In this document: positions 51,109 to 61,245 of the stretch, piece by piece
Position numbering within the stretch: the first letter of the stretch is position 1
How the letters are laid out: each line of letters begins with the position of its first letter
Source of the DNA: Leptodontidium sp. MPI-SDFR-AT-0119
Lineage: Eukaryota; Ascomycota; Leotiomycetes; Helotiales; Leptodontidiaceae
Assembly (NCBI GenBank): GCA_020726505.1
Contig: JAHLEZ010000017.1
Location: forward strand, 1,364,001 to 1,428,000
Direction of reading: 5' to 3'
DNA: 64,000 bases
Translations under genes and position numbers: made by a program
Notes under the pieces: generated by a model
What the model saw: only the letters and a program-made list of their open reading frames with translations
The model's database searches: none
Told to the model about the DNA's origin: nothing

Positions 51109-51742
51109 GTTTCACAGCTCTTTGCCAGTTCAGGGAGGGTTAAGATTAATAGCCATAGGCAAAATCTCTCAAAGCACAAGACAATTAAAATCGATGACGT
51201 TCAAGGTAATCATTTTGCCCTAGTGCGATATTCAGTTCGAGTGATGGTAACATCTTTCCTCTAACCTGAGTGACCGCCTTTTATTACGGCCATAATGGTT
51301 CTTAGTAGGACTGCTAGTGCCTCTTAGTTGAATTGCATACTGATAGTATTAGCTAAATGTATTTGATACTTTATTAATGCACAACTACTGCCCAGAAGTG
51401 ATATCACGGTTGGAAGTTGTGATTAAGCACCAAGCACACTTTTCCCTGCGAACCACGAAATCTTTGATTTTTGTTTATTCCTTCCGTCATAATCCGTAAA
51501 CTAGTCTTTATTACTGTTCTAAAGGTTGTCTTCTTTTCTGCCTGACCAGAAATGGTTCCATGGCTATCTCCTGGTCAGACGATTAGTGTTGTTTAGCCCT
51601 CGCTTAAGTCAGAGGTATCTCCGGTTAGGACCTGGGCTACCACCCCAACATGAATCCACTGCATTAGCTTACATACTAACAGTATTTAAATATCTCTTCA
51701 TTTTTAATTGCAAACATCTGCTCTTTATTTCAAATTTTCAGC
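51109..51742. other. intergenic, no gene seen
   Basis: AT-rich; no supported feature. Confidence 0.4.
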
Positions 51743-52711
51743 ATGTTTTCCAACATCAAGGGCAATGCCTCAGAGCATCCATCCAATGCGCAAGCCCCAA
51801 CTTCACGGCAAACAGAGACATACAGTTCACCTAGAACGCCGAATTCGCCTTACATTCCACCACACAGGCATCCCCGGAGTAGCGATTTTATTCAATCGGC
51901 CATGGATACGAACGCTGGAGAGGGTTTACATTCTCAGATGCCATCAAACCGAGACGGGGACAATTCGTACAGTGGAGGCAGTATCAACAGAAGCAGCAGC
52001 AACGACAACAGTAGTCTTTTACCTTTACTGCTATTACACAACCGGCCTGGGAATGCTAATTTGCCAGCAAATAGCTATTATTACAGTGGGACGGAGAACA
52101 ATTGCTTGAAGAATTTTCGCCTGGAAGCGTTTTTGAGAGGACAGGAAGAAAATGTGAATGTAGCCAGGAATACCCCACTGCCAGAAAATGAGAACGAACC
52201 GTCCGGAAGAGATGACGAAGTTACGGGCACCAACAACACGGCGGCGGATACCCCTCCACAGCCTCACGTCTCCTCCATTTACAAGAGTTCCTTGGATCCT
52301 ACTTGGGCTGATGTGATCGATGAATCCAATGGATTCGGGATTGGACATAAGCCGTCCCACGACGATTTGATATTCATAGAGCACTGGTATTGGAAGCGGC
52401 AATTTATACGGCGTGTCAAGTGGCTAGAACGAACCAGGGGCATCGCAATTGGATCCTTAGACAACAACCAAATCAAACGTCGATTGCGGTGCTTCACATT
52501 CGAGAACTCTAATTCGGATCCCAGCCATGACGTCGGCATGAACGATAGATTGAAATCTTTCTTGGAGTCTCGGAAAGCTGCAAGGGAATCTGAAGCATTA
52601 CGGGAGATAAGAAGAGAGTTCCTGGTGAACAGCACAGAAGATGGAGTGGACACGGCGGAGGGGTTGGTGGGCCGGAAGCCTTGGTCTCGAGTTGTTGGTT
52701 CACGATTGTAG
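51743..52711 (+). CDS. hypothetical protein, disordered N-terminus
   Basis: A single exon of 322 aa. Residues 1-175 are low-complexity (Asn, Ser, Pro; SSSNDNSSLLPLLLL). Residues 180-270 look folded (SLDPTWADVIDESNGFGIGH, HDDLIFIEHWYWKRQFIRRV, QIKRRLRCFTF). The C-terminus is charged and helical. I recognise no domain. It lies directly upstream of the Ulp1-like gene on the same strand, only 200 bp away, so it could be functionally or historically tied to it. Composition changes abruptly in the middle, but codon use continues like its neighbours. Confidence 0.6.
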   Translation: MFSNIKGNASEHPSNAQAPTSRQTETYSSPRTPNSPYIPPHRHPRSSDFIQSAMDTNAGEGLHSQMPSNRDGDNSYSGGSINRSSSNDNSSLLPLLLLHNRPGNANLPANSYYYSGTENNCLKNFRLEAFLRGQEENVNVARNTPLPENENEPSGRDDEVTGTNNTAADTPPQPHVSSIYKSSLDPTWADVIDESNGFGIGHKPSHDDLIFIEHWYWKRQFIRRVKWLERTRGIAIGSLDNNQIKRRLRCFTFENSNSDPSHDVGMNDRLKSFLESRKAARESEALREIRREFLVNSTEDGVDTAEGLVGRKPWSRVVGSRL

Positions 52712-52913
52712 ATACCACAGTCCCCAACATCTCTCAAATATCAAGTGTGAAAATTTAAAAACAGTCCAAAGATCCTATTGTGGCCATCTTGGTCATCTTG
52801 CTTATTCGCCTGGTTCTTTGTCCACGAAAGATGCATCCGGACGGCCGAGCCCCTTGCAAAGCCATTGTGCTTTCTTTCTTGAAAGATTCCTTTCAAGATG
52901 ATCTCAACTCATC

Positions 52914-54799
52914 ATGCGAGATCTTGCGATTCTAATTAATCTCGAAAGAAACCATAGTCTCACGCAAATGGCTTTAAGTCTGGGGAAAATATATGACCGC
53001 AAGTCGTTATGGCCAGCCTCGCAGCGGAAATTGGAGCGACAACAATTCGACGGATTAGATGAAGCTGACCAAGCAGCATACGATGAGTACGAAGTAACCG
53101 GCTTCTACCTGACGACAGAGCTCGAAAGAGCGAAACGGCCGTTTGGACCTCGAGGCCTTAATCACTTGGATGTGGAAGAAATTATTGATCGCGCAGCCCT
53201 GTCAGACAAGGTAGTAGACTTTTATATGGATATGATTTGTGCATATGTAAACTCTGTGCGACGCCCTGTGACAACTGGTGTAGACCACATCATGGATTGG
53301 AATGAAGAGCACTCAGAAAGTCATAAGACTGACAATTCATCAATCGAGCCGATGGAGATCGATGTATCGGCCAAAGAGCAGTATCTGAGCTGTTGCCTCA
53401 TGACGAGCGAGCAATTTCGACAATGCAACACTGTTGCGCGCGCCAAGCAGGTGCTGGAAGCCATGGACTTGACCAGAGAAAAGTTCAAGAAATTGGACTA
53501 TTTACTCATTGCATATAGCAGCGGAGGCCGTAAGTTTCAACCAGCACACTGCATGTGAAGCAAGAGGTAAAATGCTGACCATTCATCCGCGGGTAAGACC
53601 ATGCTCTTCTAGGCATCGCACCACGACAGAAGTTCGTCGTCGTCATTGACAGTATCACGAATCTGATTCTCATGGATAATTTAGTAAGAGGACTTCTGAT
53701 GAGAATTCTCTTCTCCCAAGTTGACAAGACCGAGACCTGGCCTTTGTATACACAGAGGACAGAGAGGAGCGACGAGACCCTAGACGGCAGTCCCAACCTC
53801 GCTCGTCAGGGGGACATGTACAACTGTGGCCTTTGCACTGTAACAAATGCATTCTGCCTTGCTTTTGGATTCGATATGCTTTGCTGGAACGGAAAAGATC
53901 TGGATCCTCTCAAACGACCTTGCATGCTAATGGAGCTGTCGCAGGGAGGTCTTGGTGGTAAATACGCATACGACCTGCTAGATATTCCTAATGGCCCACT
54001 TTATACAAATCCTGTTCAACAAGCTCAATTTGCGACAGATCCAGGACCACCCAAGGTTAGGGGTTGGGGAGTTACTAGCTTGGTATCGTCTGGTCCCATC
54101 GCCGACGACGCCGATTTTGAATCTGGGCGACAAACGGACAGAATTTTCAATGACCCTACAGCATCCGGGGATGATACCGCTTCCAAGAAACCCACCACAG
54201 ACCTTTTGTCGGAGATTATCGAGCCAGATGATTTAGACGAAGCCCACGGGATGGTCAGTGTAATGGAGTGGGTGAGCAACTCTGGAGGGGCTTCCACATG
54301 CCCATCGCCTCCAATACGCCTTATTCCAGGACTGGGCAGCAGGTCCCGAGCGCTTCAAAAACTCATCCCATCCGCCGAGAAGGCAATCAAAGATGATTAC
54401 CTACGTTGCTTGCCAGCTATGCATAAGGCATGGGATGCTGAGCGGGAATATGTGCGCGAAAGCGAAATCGAAAGACTGGAATTTCCACCACAGCTGAGCC
54501 CCAAGTACTTTCAAAAACTTGGCTTTTTATACCCCTGTTGCCTAGACAGCACCTCAGAAAAAGCTCTTTCGCAGTACACAGCCGACGAGCGCAAGGCTGC
54601 GTACGCACTGTCCTCCATTGAAGGCATTGAGGAGTGGGAGAATGAATCACCGGAGATCATCGACTGGTGGGCCCGGAATAAAATGGCAGCCTTCGCGGCA
54701 AAGTACTGGGGCGAGACTGTAGCACCAGATAGTTGGCTTACTGAAGGATACGAGGAGTGGCTTAAAGAACATTCTGCCAAAGAGAGAGAACGCATATGA
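52914..54799 (+). CDS. Ulp1/C48-like protease domain protein with C-terminal frameshift
   Basis: Exons 52914-53529 and 53613-54799 give 600 aa. The first half contains HLDVEEIIDRAALSDKVVDF and a long helical insert leading to YLLIAYSSGG. The second exon gives KFVVVIDSIT (Asp) and RQGDMYNCGLCTVTNAFCLA, which holds the oxyanion Gln and the nucleophile Cys of C48 (SUMO/Ulp1-type) peptidases. The catalytic His (HW) expected just after SSGG is not present with this splice; either a microexon in 53,530-53,612 supplies it or it is lost. At 54,782-54,794 an AAAGAGAGAGAAC run precedes the TGA at 54,797. Another frame then stays open and protein-like (YDFLKETWKTEENPDF ... KDLR) to a TAG at 54,929, so about 43 residues appear to have been shifted out. 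Confidence 0.7.
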
Positions 54800-55139
54800 C
54801 TTTCTCAAGGAGACGTGGAAGACGGAGGAGAACCCCGATTTCAAGTCTAGGCGAGATGCGTTGTACCAATTCGAGTTTGTCAGAGAGAAAATGAGGGAGA
54901 AACGTACGAAATGGAAAGATTTGAGGTAGAGTAACACAGAAGGCTAGATTATAATGAGTTTGCACTTTCATTGTTTTGTTAAGCTCGCTTGCCTTACTCG
55001 GCCACTTTAGCACCGTGGCTGAGGGGGCTAAAGTCTTGTGACCTCGCTCAGCCTCAATGCATCCCACTCGAGAATAACCTCATCCTCTTTCCATGTTTCG
55101 CAGCCTTATCAATTTCATTCTTAATTTTTCAATTCAAAA

Positions 55140-56566
55140 ATGGACACTATTGCACTGGCAACAGCAATCTCAACCCTCACAGGGGTCTGTTTGAAGGCTG
55201 CGGGGTCATTTAATGCTCTCCAGCCAAAGTTTACGAACCAAGAACGAACCATCAAATCTCTGTACTCAGAATGCACTGCAATCAGTGCATCACTTACACA
55301 GATCCAATCATGTGTCCTCCGAGATTGCAGTCCCCTCGGCCAGATTCAACTCCACGAGATCTTCGACGTGATCATCACTGGATGCAGAGTCCTCTTCGCA
55401 TGTCTAGAACAAGATCTCGAAGGGATGTCAACTGAGGCACCAGCAAATAAGTCATGGAAGCCCTGGAGTTCGAATAAGAGAGTTGAGGCGGAGTGGGACC
55501 AAAAGAAGTGGCAAGGCTACCTCGCGGATGTAAGAATGCAACAGGGAGCATTGATGTTACTCAATGAACTCCTTCTGATGTAAGCACCCAGTGAAGTTGC
55601 TCCAAGAAGCTGTGTTGACTAGCTTGTAGGCAAACATCAGAAGCACTACACATAAAGAGACAGAACAACTTGTCCACGGTTCAGCAGCAGGCACTTGCAA
55701 CTCGAAAACTGCGAGCCGCAAACCCCGGGATCAAAGTTCCGGCCTCGGTCTTTGGGATATCATCTCAAAGCAAACAACCAACGAAGCCAGTCATCCCAAC
55801 AAGCTACGATCAATCATTCGCGTTCGACAACATGCTGGTTAGCTCTGAAGCATACCGTCAAAGCATGGGCATTTCTCCTTCAGCCGCCTCCCGAAGCCAA
55901 CCATCGGAGTCAAGCCCAGCGGAGCTGTCAAAGCCAATGAACGCCAAGCAAGAAAGGGATACGTTCAAGGGAACGAATGAAGGGGACAGGACAACACCTG
56001 ACGATGAACTTCCAGAATACACACCCTTCCCCGATGAACACGCCCAAGGACATCCACCAGCGATAGACGAGTATGTCCCGAATCCGAGAGCCATCTTCCC
56101 CAGGTACGGTGTTCTAAGTACAACCTCTACTGTCAAGTCTATCCCGAAAGATCGTATACCTCCGGCATACGTCCCTGGAGGACCAGCAAGTCTTCCCATA
56201 GTAGTAAGCCCTTCTGCTTTGACGTACACTCCCCCACACAGCAAGGATCAACAACTTCCAGTAAACCTGCACAACCCTAACAACAAGCCCATTCAATTCC
56301 GTGTGAAGACTACCGCCCCGAGAAAGTTCTGCGTCCGGCCAAATCGCGGGACTATCGACGCTGGAGCGACAGTTCAGCTGAACTTTATCTCTGTGTCTAA
56401 AAAGAATGCTGACTGCAAGCTGGAAGGAGTCGATATTGATAAGTTTGCTATCGAGTCGCTTGTAGTTGCTCCAGGAGAGAGCTTTGACTGGAATAGGGAT
56501 GGAGAGAGAAGACGCGCTGAAGTCCAGAGGGTAAAGATTGTAGCTGAATCTGTGTGGAAGGAATAA
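55140..56566 (+). CDS. fungal STAND N-terminal (HeLo-like) domain fused to an MSP/VAP domain
   Basis: Exons 55140-55579 and 55630-56566 give 458 aa. Residues 1-150 match the N-terminal helical effector domain common at the start of fungal NLR/STAND receptors (MDTIALATAISTLTGVCLKA, ECTAISASLTQIQS, TGCRVLFACLEQDLEG, KKWQGYLADVRMQQGALML). A disordered Ser/Pro region follows. The C-terminal 120 aa form a major-sperm-protein-like beta sandwich (SLPIVVSPSALTYTPPHSK, VNLHNPNNKPIQFRVKTTAP, KFCVRPNRGTIDAGATVQLN), as in VAP proteins that bind FFAT peptides and ER membranes. There is no NACHT/NB-ARC and no C-terminal membrane anchor. Role inferred: NLR-like signalling tied to a protein-binding module. 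Confidence 0.78.
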
Positions 56567-57450
56567 AGTAGGATCATAGCAAAGGACAAATGTAACTTTC
56601 GAAGATCTGATGACAATTGACTATATAAAAAGGCTGTTGAGCTTTAGGCATTTTGCTGGAGGCTTCAAGAAGCCTTCATCCTTTTTTGTTCGCCGAGACG
56701 TGGGCCATGGGAGGAGGGGATGATAAGGAGGGGGAGGGGGGGGGGGCTTCCAAAGGTTGGAACTAGAGGAAGTCATAACTACCTGAAGGACACCTGATGA
56801 TCATGAGAGTAATTTCTTCCTGCTCAAAGCTGTCTTCTTGCTGAGAGTTTCCGAGCTCCGCCTTTCTTGAAATATGTAGTGCAAGTTGGCTTCGAAGCTT
56901 CGGGGAGCAGTCTTCAGCTGACGAGCTTCTGGTTGTAGTTTGTGGAGATTACCAATACAAGGAGATTAGGAAATCTACAAATAAACCAGCAAGATCTCCG
57001 TTATGAACAAGTACACCAACCTAGCGGCATGAGGTTATCGCAAGAGGTTGAGAAGGACGACAACACTGAAGCTCCATCGATCCTCCCTTACGATATTGCT
57101 TGCTGAGTCAGCGTTCAATTCTACTGTACTGGAGTGAAAGGAAAGTCAGCTCGAGTGAATACATGTTGGACCAGAGCATGAAAACATCAAGCTTCAGAGA
57201 CGGACAATACTTTGATGTCCAGCCCACCAAACATATATCGTAAGTCAGCGACGGTAGGTATCTCGATGCCATTTCTCTCGTTTATATTACTGCGCAGTCT
57301 GCAGACCACCGCACTGAAGGCGTGAGGCTGAGTGGCCTCCTTTTCCAGCTACATCTGCCAGGCCAAATCAAATCCAGATCCACCGACAAGAAAAGAAAAA
57401 CAAAATCAAGGCATTACCATCTACAATCCCGTGCGCACCGAGGGAGACAT
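56567..57450. other. intergenic, no gene seen
   Basis: Contains a G-rich run at about 56,725-56,750. No gene. Confidence 0.4.
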
Positions 57451-57952
57451 GTCTTCAGCCGCTCTACAAGCTACACCACATCACCCAACATCAGTCGGAT
57501 CGCATTCTCCACTTGCTACGACCTCCAGCAAACCACACACCGCAGGTTCGTCTCAATCTCGAGATAGCTACTATAAATACTTTAATAAATATTAACGATT
57601 CTTTAGAAAGTTCTAACGACGATAGTATAGTCAACCCCCGACGAACGCGTCTCCTTCCTTAGCCCGTCGACCCTCCAGACGACCTAGCGGCAATAGCGCC
57701 ATCTACGAACAATTCTACATCACAACAGTACTATTCACCTTCTAGGAGCAACCCCAATCCCCCTCTCTCCAATATGCCTGGCTACACCACATCCAACATT
57801 CTATGTCTTCCACAATCATATTCGATGCCTTTCGGATTCAAGGAGAAACCTCCACAGGCACCGAATTCTGGGCCAAAAGCCCCGGAAGAAATGTTTAATA
57901 GACATGGCGACAGGATTCGGAGGCCGGGCGCTTATTCGCCAGAAGGGTGGTA
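57451..57952 (+). other. possible upstream exons of the kinase gene
   Basis: Protein-like, disordered plus-strand sequence: MSSAALQATPHHPTSVGSHS up to a GTTCGT donor at about 57,545; then, from an acceptor near 57,660, PVDPPDDLAAIAPSTNNSTS through FGFKEKPPQAPNSGPKAPEE to RRPGAYSPEGW and a GTAAGT donor at about 57,951. These look like real exons, probably the disordered N-terminus of the kinase at 58049. I could not connect the frames with confidence. Confidence 0.4.
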
Positions 57953-58048
57953 AGTTACTCTATCCTCCCAACTTACACTTGAAGCCCAACTGACTTTACT
58001 GGAGGAGAGCGACTCGCAGCAATCCCTCGATGACCTCCCTACCATCAC

Positions 58049-59409
58049 ATGTTCAATCCCCATCTTTCCCAGCTCCAGATGGCTACAATCCTCGCCCGTT
58101 TCAATGTCCCAGGCAATTGGTCTGGGAAGGGCCAACATGTCGAGTTCGCACGGAATGAACACATCCCACTAGAGGAAGGTAAATCTCTCGGTCGCGGTGC
58201 TAGCGCAGATGTGCATGAAGCAGTCTGCCGTGGTGTTAAGATTGCTAGGAAACAAATATTCTGCAGCCGAAGAATGAAGATTGAGGATGTCAAGCGAGAG
58301 TTGGAGATCTTGAGGAAATTGGACCATAAGCATGTCGTAACACTGCTGGGATCATATACGCAGAGTCGGGTATTGGGCTTGCTGCTGTTTCCAGCCGCTG
58401 CCTGTGACCTGGGGGTCTATCTGGATGAGTTGGACGAAGACCTGCGATCTGGAAACCCTGATCTCGGAGAGGCGATGTCGAAGATATGTGAGCGTTTGGG
58501 TGTGCCTCCATACTTTTCTCATGCAAAGGAACGGTTGAACCGGGTCTATGGATGCCTTGCGAATGCCGTCCAGTATCTCCATGGCAGTGATGTCCGACAC
58601 AAGGATCTCAAACCACGAAACATCTTGCTTGATCGTAACGAAGGACTCTTCGTTACAGACTTCGGACTCAGCCGAGATACCACAGATGCATCTACCAGCG
58701 TGACGAACGGCATCGAGCGTGGAACATACAAATACTGCGCGCCTGAAGTCGCACGGTACGAACCCCGGGGCAGGGCTGCAGACATCTACTCTCTCGGCTG
58801 CGTGTTTCTGGAGATAGACACTGTTTATCGACAAATGTCACTTGTTGAATTCGACACTTTCAGGACTAAGAACGAGGACCATTCGTTTCAAAACAGCCCG
58901 GAGAAATTGAAGGAATGGATGGCTAAGCTCCGAGAAGTTCCATCATCGCTCGATCTAGGGATTTTTGACATGATGGATCTAGCGGAGAAGATGGTAGCCG
59001 ACTTACCCACCGAAAGACCAACTATCGCAAAGGTTGTCGCAACTTTGAAAACGCTTGGGGGTGACACATATTTTGCACAGTGTTGCAGCACTGGCCCTAC
59101 TCTTGGAAGTAAAGAATATCGGGACCTACGTAAGTTACCATATCCACCGAACCAGGCGTCTATTTTGGGGCTCATTCGTGTCTAGAGACGAAGTATGGCA
59201 AGGTGAAGAAACTTTACTTCGACAGGAACGCGCAAATCGAGAGGCTCATGGAGGCCCTAGCCGACGAAAGGTTGAAAGTTCAAAACATAGAAAAAGAGAT
59301 CAAATATCAAATCTCTCAAAGCCGTCGCAGAGGAGCCTCTTCCCCTTCAGGGTCCAACTCGCAATCGCCGAATGTCCACCCACAATACCAGTCCTTGGGA
59401 AATAATTAA
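58049..59409 (+). CDS. fungal serine/threonine protein kinase
   Basis: Exons 58049-59129 and 59186-59409 give at least 434 aa from the first ATG of the open frame; upstream exons may add an N-terminus. Kinase motifs in order: GKSLGRGASADVHEA (glycine loop), VKIARKQIFCSRR (lysine), LRKLDHKHVVTLLGSYTQ, LLLFPAAACDLGVYLDELDE, VRHKDLKPRNILL (catalytic loop, HKD), VTDFGLSRD, RGTYKYCAPEV, and AADIYSLGCVFLEI. After the kinase a 70-residue coiled-coil tail (IERLMEALADERLKVQNIEK) ends in a Ser/Pro stretch. This is a second, divergent lineage-expanded kinase, unlike the one at 46 kb. Target unknown. Confidence 0.87.
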
Positions 59410-59969
59410 CTCACCCCCACCCGATCCTGATAATTCGTTGCGGGTCCAGTGGCCATCATAGTCCACATCAGCTAGCTTCCAGAGGTGCCTTTGAACTTTT
59501 TCGCCACCAAGATATGTTTCCAAGAAAGGCTTTGTATCTTCTACAGTAAGGTAGCCCTTACTACCATAGTTCCTATCGAGGGCGTTGGGGGTATTCGATC
59601 TCGCATTGCGCCTGATGCGTGACCTGGATAGAACGAAGAAGAACCATAACCTGCTAGATACGTTACCTTTGGAATTGGTTCCTCCTTCGATGAGAGATCA
59701 TGTAAGAAGTATTTCGTAGAATGTTTGGGGCTGGTCGGACAGTGTGTCAAGAGGCTCTACGCAAATAGCCGACGGCCTAGGAGCAGTTTTCACTGCGGAT
59801 CTCATTTCCTAAGCGCTAGCTGGAGCTGGATAAGTTCTCAGGTCCATGGCGGGGATCTTCAATGAAGAACGGAACAGCCGAAGGACTCCTCAGTCATAGA
59901 TATCCCGGAGCGGGCTGGGCGGATACAGCAGTAGCACAAAATGAACCATGAGGATGGGCAGTGGTATGC

Positions 59970-60010
59970 GGTTAGTGGTAGGCAGTTAGTGGTAGGCAGT
60001 TAGTGGTAGG
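59970..60010 (+). repeat. 14-bp tandem repeat, about 3 copies
   Basis: The unit GTTAGTGGTAGGCA is repeated nearly perfectly three times. Confidence 0.8.
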
Positions 60011-60555
60011 AAAGCTCTGCGACCTACAAAGAGTCCGCTGAGTTTATCAGCATGCGACGAGCATTGGGGGAGGGACTTGCCACCAATCCAAAAGGTGTGC
60101 AGTACGAGATGGAAGTGGAGTTATCTCAATTGATTTGATTCTGGTCAAACTAGTTCTAATCTTGGAGGTTGCGTTCACAGAAAAGGGTTTGCTGATCATC
60201 GTGAGTCCACCATCCTCGAAGCCTATTATCACCCGTCCGACAATGTTAACGACCCTCAGCAATTTTAATAGCCATGAAAGTACACTTCTCCATATCAGGC
60301 ATGATAGCTTAGCTCTTGAAGGCGCCGCCAGCGCCCTCAATTCAAGCTTCACCAACCCCATCATACCGGGCTTTAACCCCACTGGTGGTTGCATCTTCGT
60401 CATGGACTACATCGGTTTCTTCTGTTGCACTCGTCCTTCACGTTATTTCCAAGCAAACCAATCTGTCAAGCCAAAACCCGATCGACTGGAGGGGGGAGGT
60501 CTTCTTTCAGGGACTGGAGCAGTGTTCACACCAGGAAACGGTGCTGTCTAAGAAG

Positions 60556-60885
60556 ACCAAATGTATGGCGACCAGAATGCATGGAGATCAAATATATGAA
60601 GACTAAATGTAAAAACGGGATACATGGAGACCAGAATATATGGGGAATAGAGTATATGGAGAACAGGATATGTGGCAACCAGAATATGTGGTGACCAAAT
60701 GTATGGTGAACAAATGTATGGCGAACAAATGTATGGCGAACAAGCGATTAGAATGTATAGCGAACAGGATACATGGCGATCAAAATGTATGGCGAACGAA
60801 TGTACGGCGATCAAAATGCGTGGCGAACAGAATATTAAGCGAAAATAAATTACATGAAGACCAGAATGTATGAAGAACAAACAAA
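60556..60885 (+). repeat. degenerate about 15-bp minisatellite
   Basis: About 20 imperfect copies of a unit close to TGTATGGCGAACAAA, with variants such as TATATGGAGAACAGG. Copies are most regular at 60,695-60,740 and decay to both sides. Non-coding. Confidence 0.7.
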
Positions 60886-61245
60886 TCATGAAGCGACCGC
60901 GGAGTATATTGTTGGGTCTTCGGGCATATTGGCCTCAGGGGATCCGGCGACTCGTCACAACAGGCGAATTTACAACCAGTCCTCAAGGTACTCATTTCCT
61001 AGTGTTCCACAATCTGAACGATTCTCGTGACAGTTTCGTTTCTGGAGACAGATCTTTGGCAAGAATTGTATGTGATTCTGTGCTGGTCTCTCATCTTCGT
61101 ATCTAGGATCTAGCTCAGCTCCGAACGAAAATGTAAATCAAATCGCTATGCAACCAACTCCCTGTAATGCACCTAATCTCAATCCCATGTTAAATAAAAC
61201 CACAGCCAAAATCCTTACCGCAAAAGCCCTCATATTATATCAACC

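Larger units (their letters stand above)
59410..61245. other. intergenic with tandem repeats
   Basis: 1.8 kb without a supported gene. It holds the short tandem array at 59970-60010 and the degenerate minisatellite at 60556-60885. A frame at 60,135-60,551 is open but shows no recognisable domain and reads open on both strands. Confidence 0.45.

Noticed and set aside
60135..60551. 138-codon plus-strand frame
   Set aside because: Open on both strands, no domain, and runs into the minisatellite.
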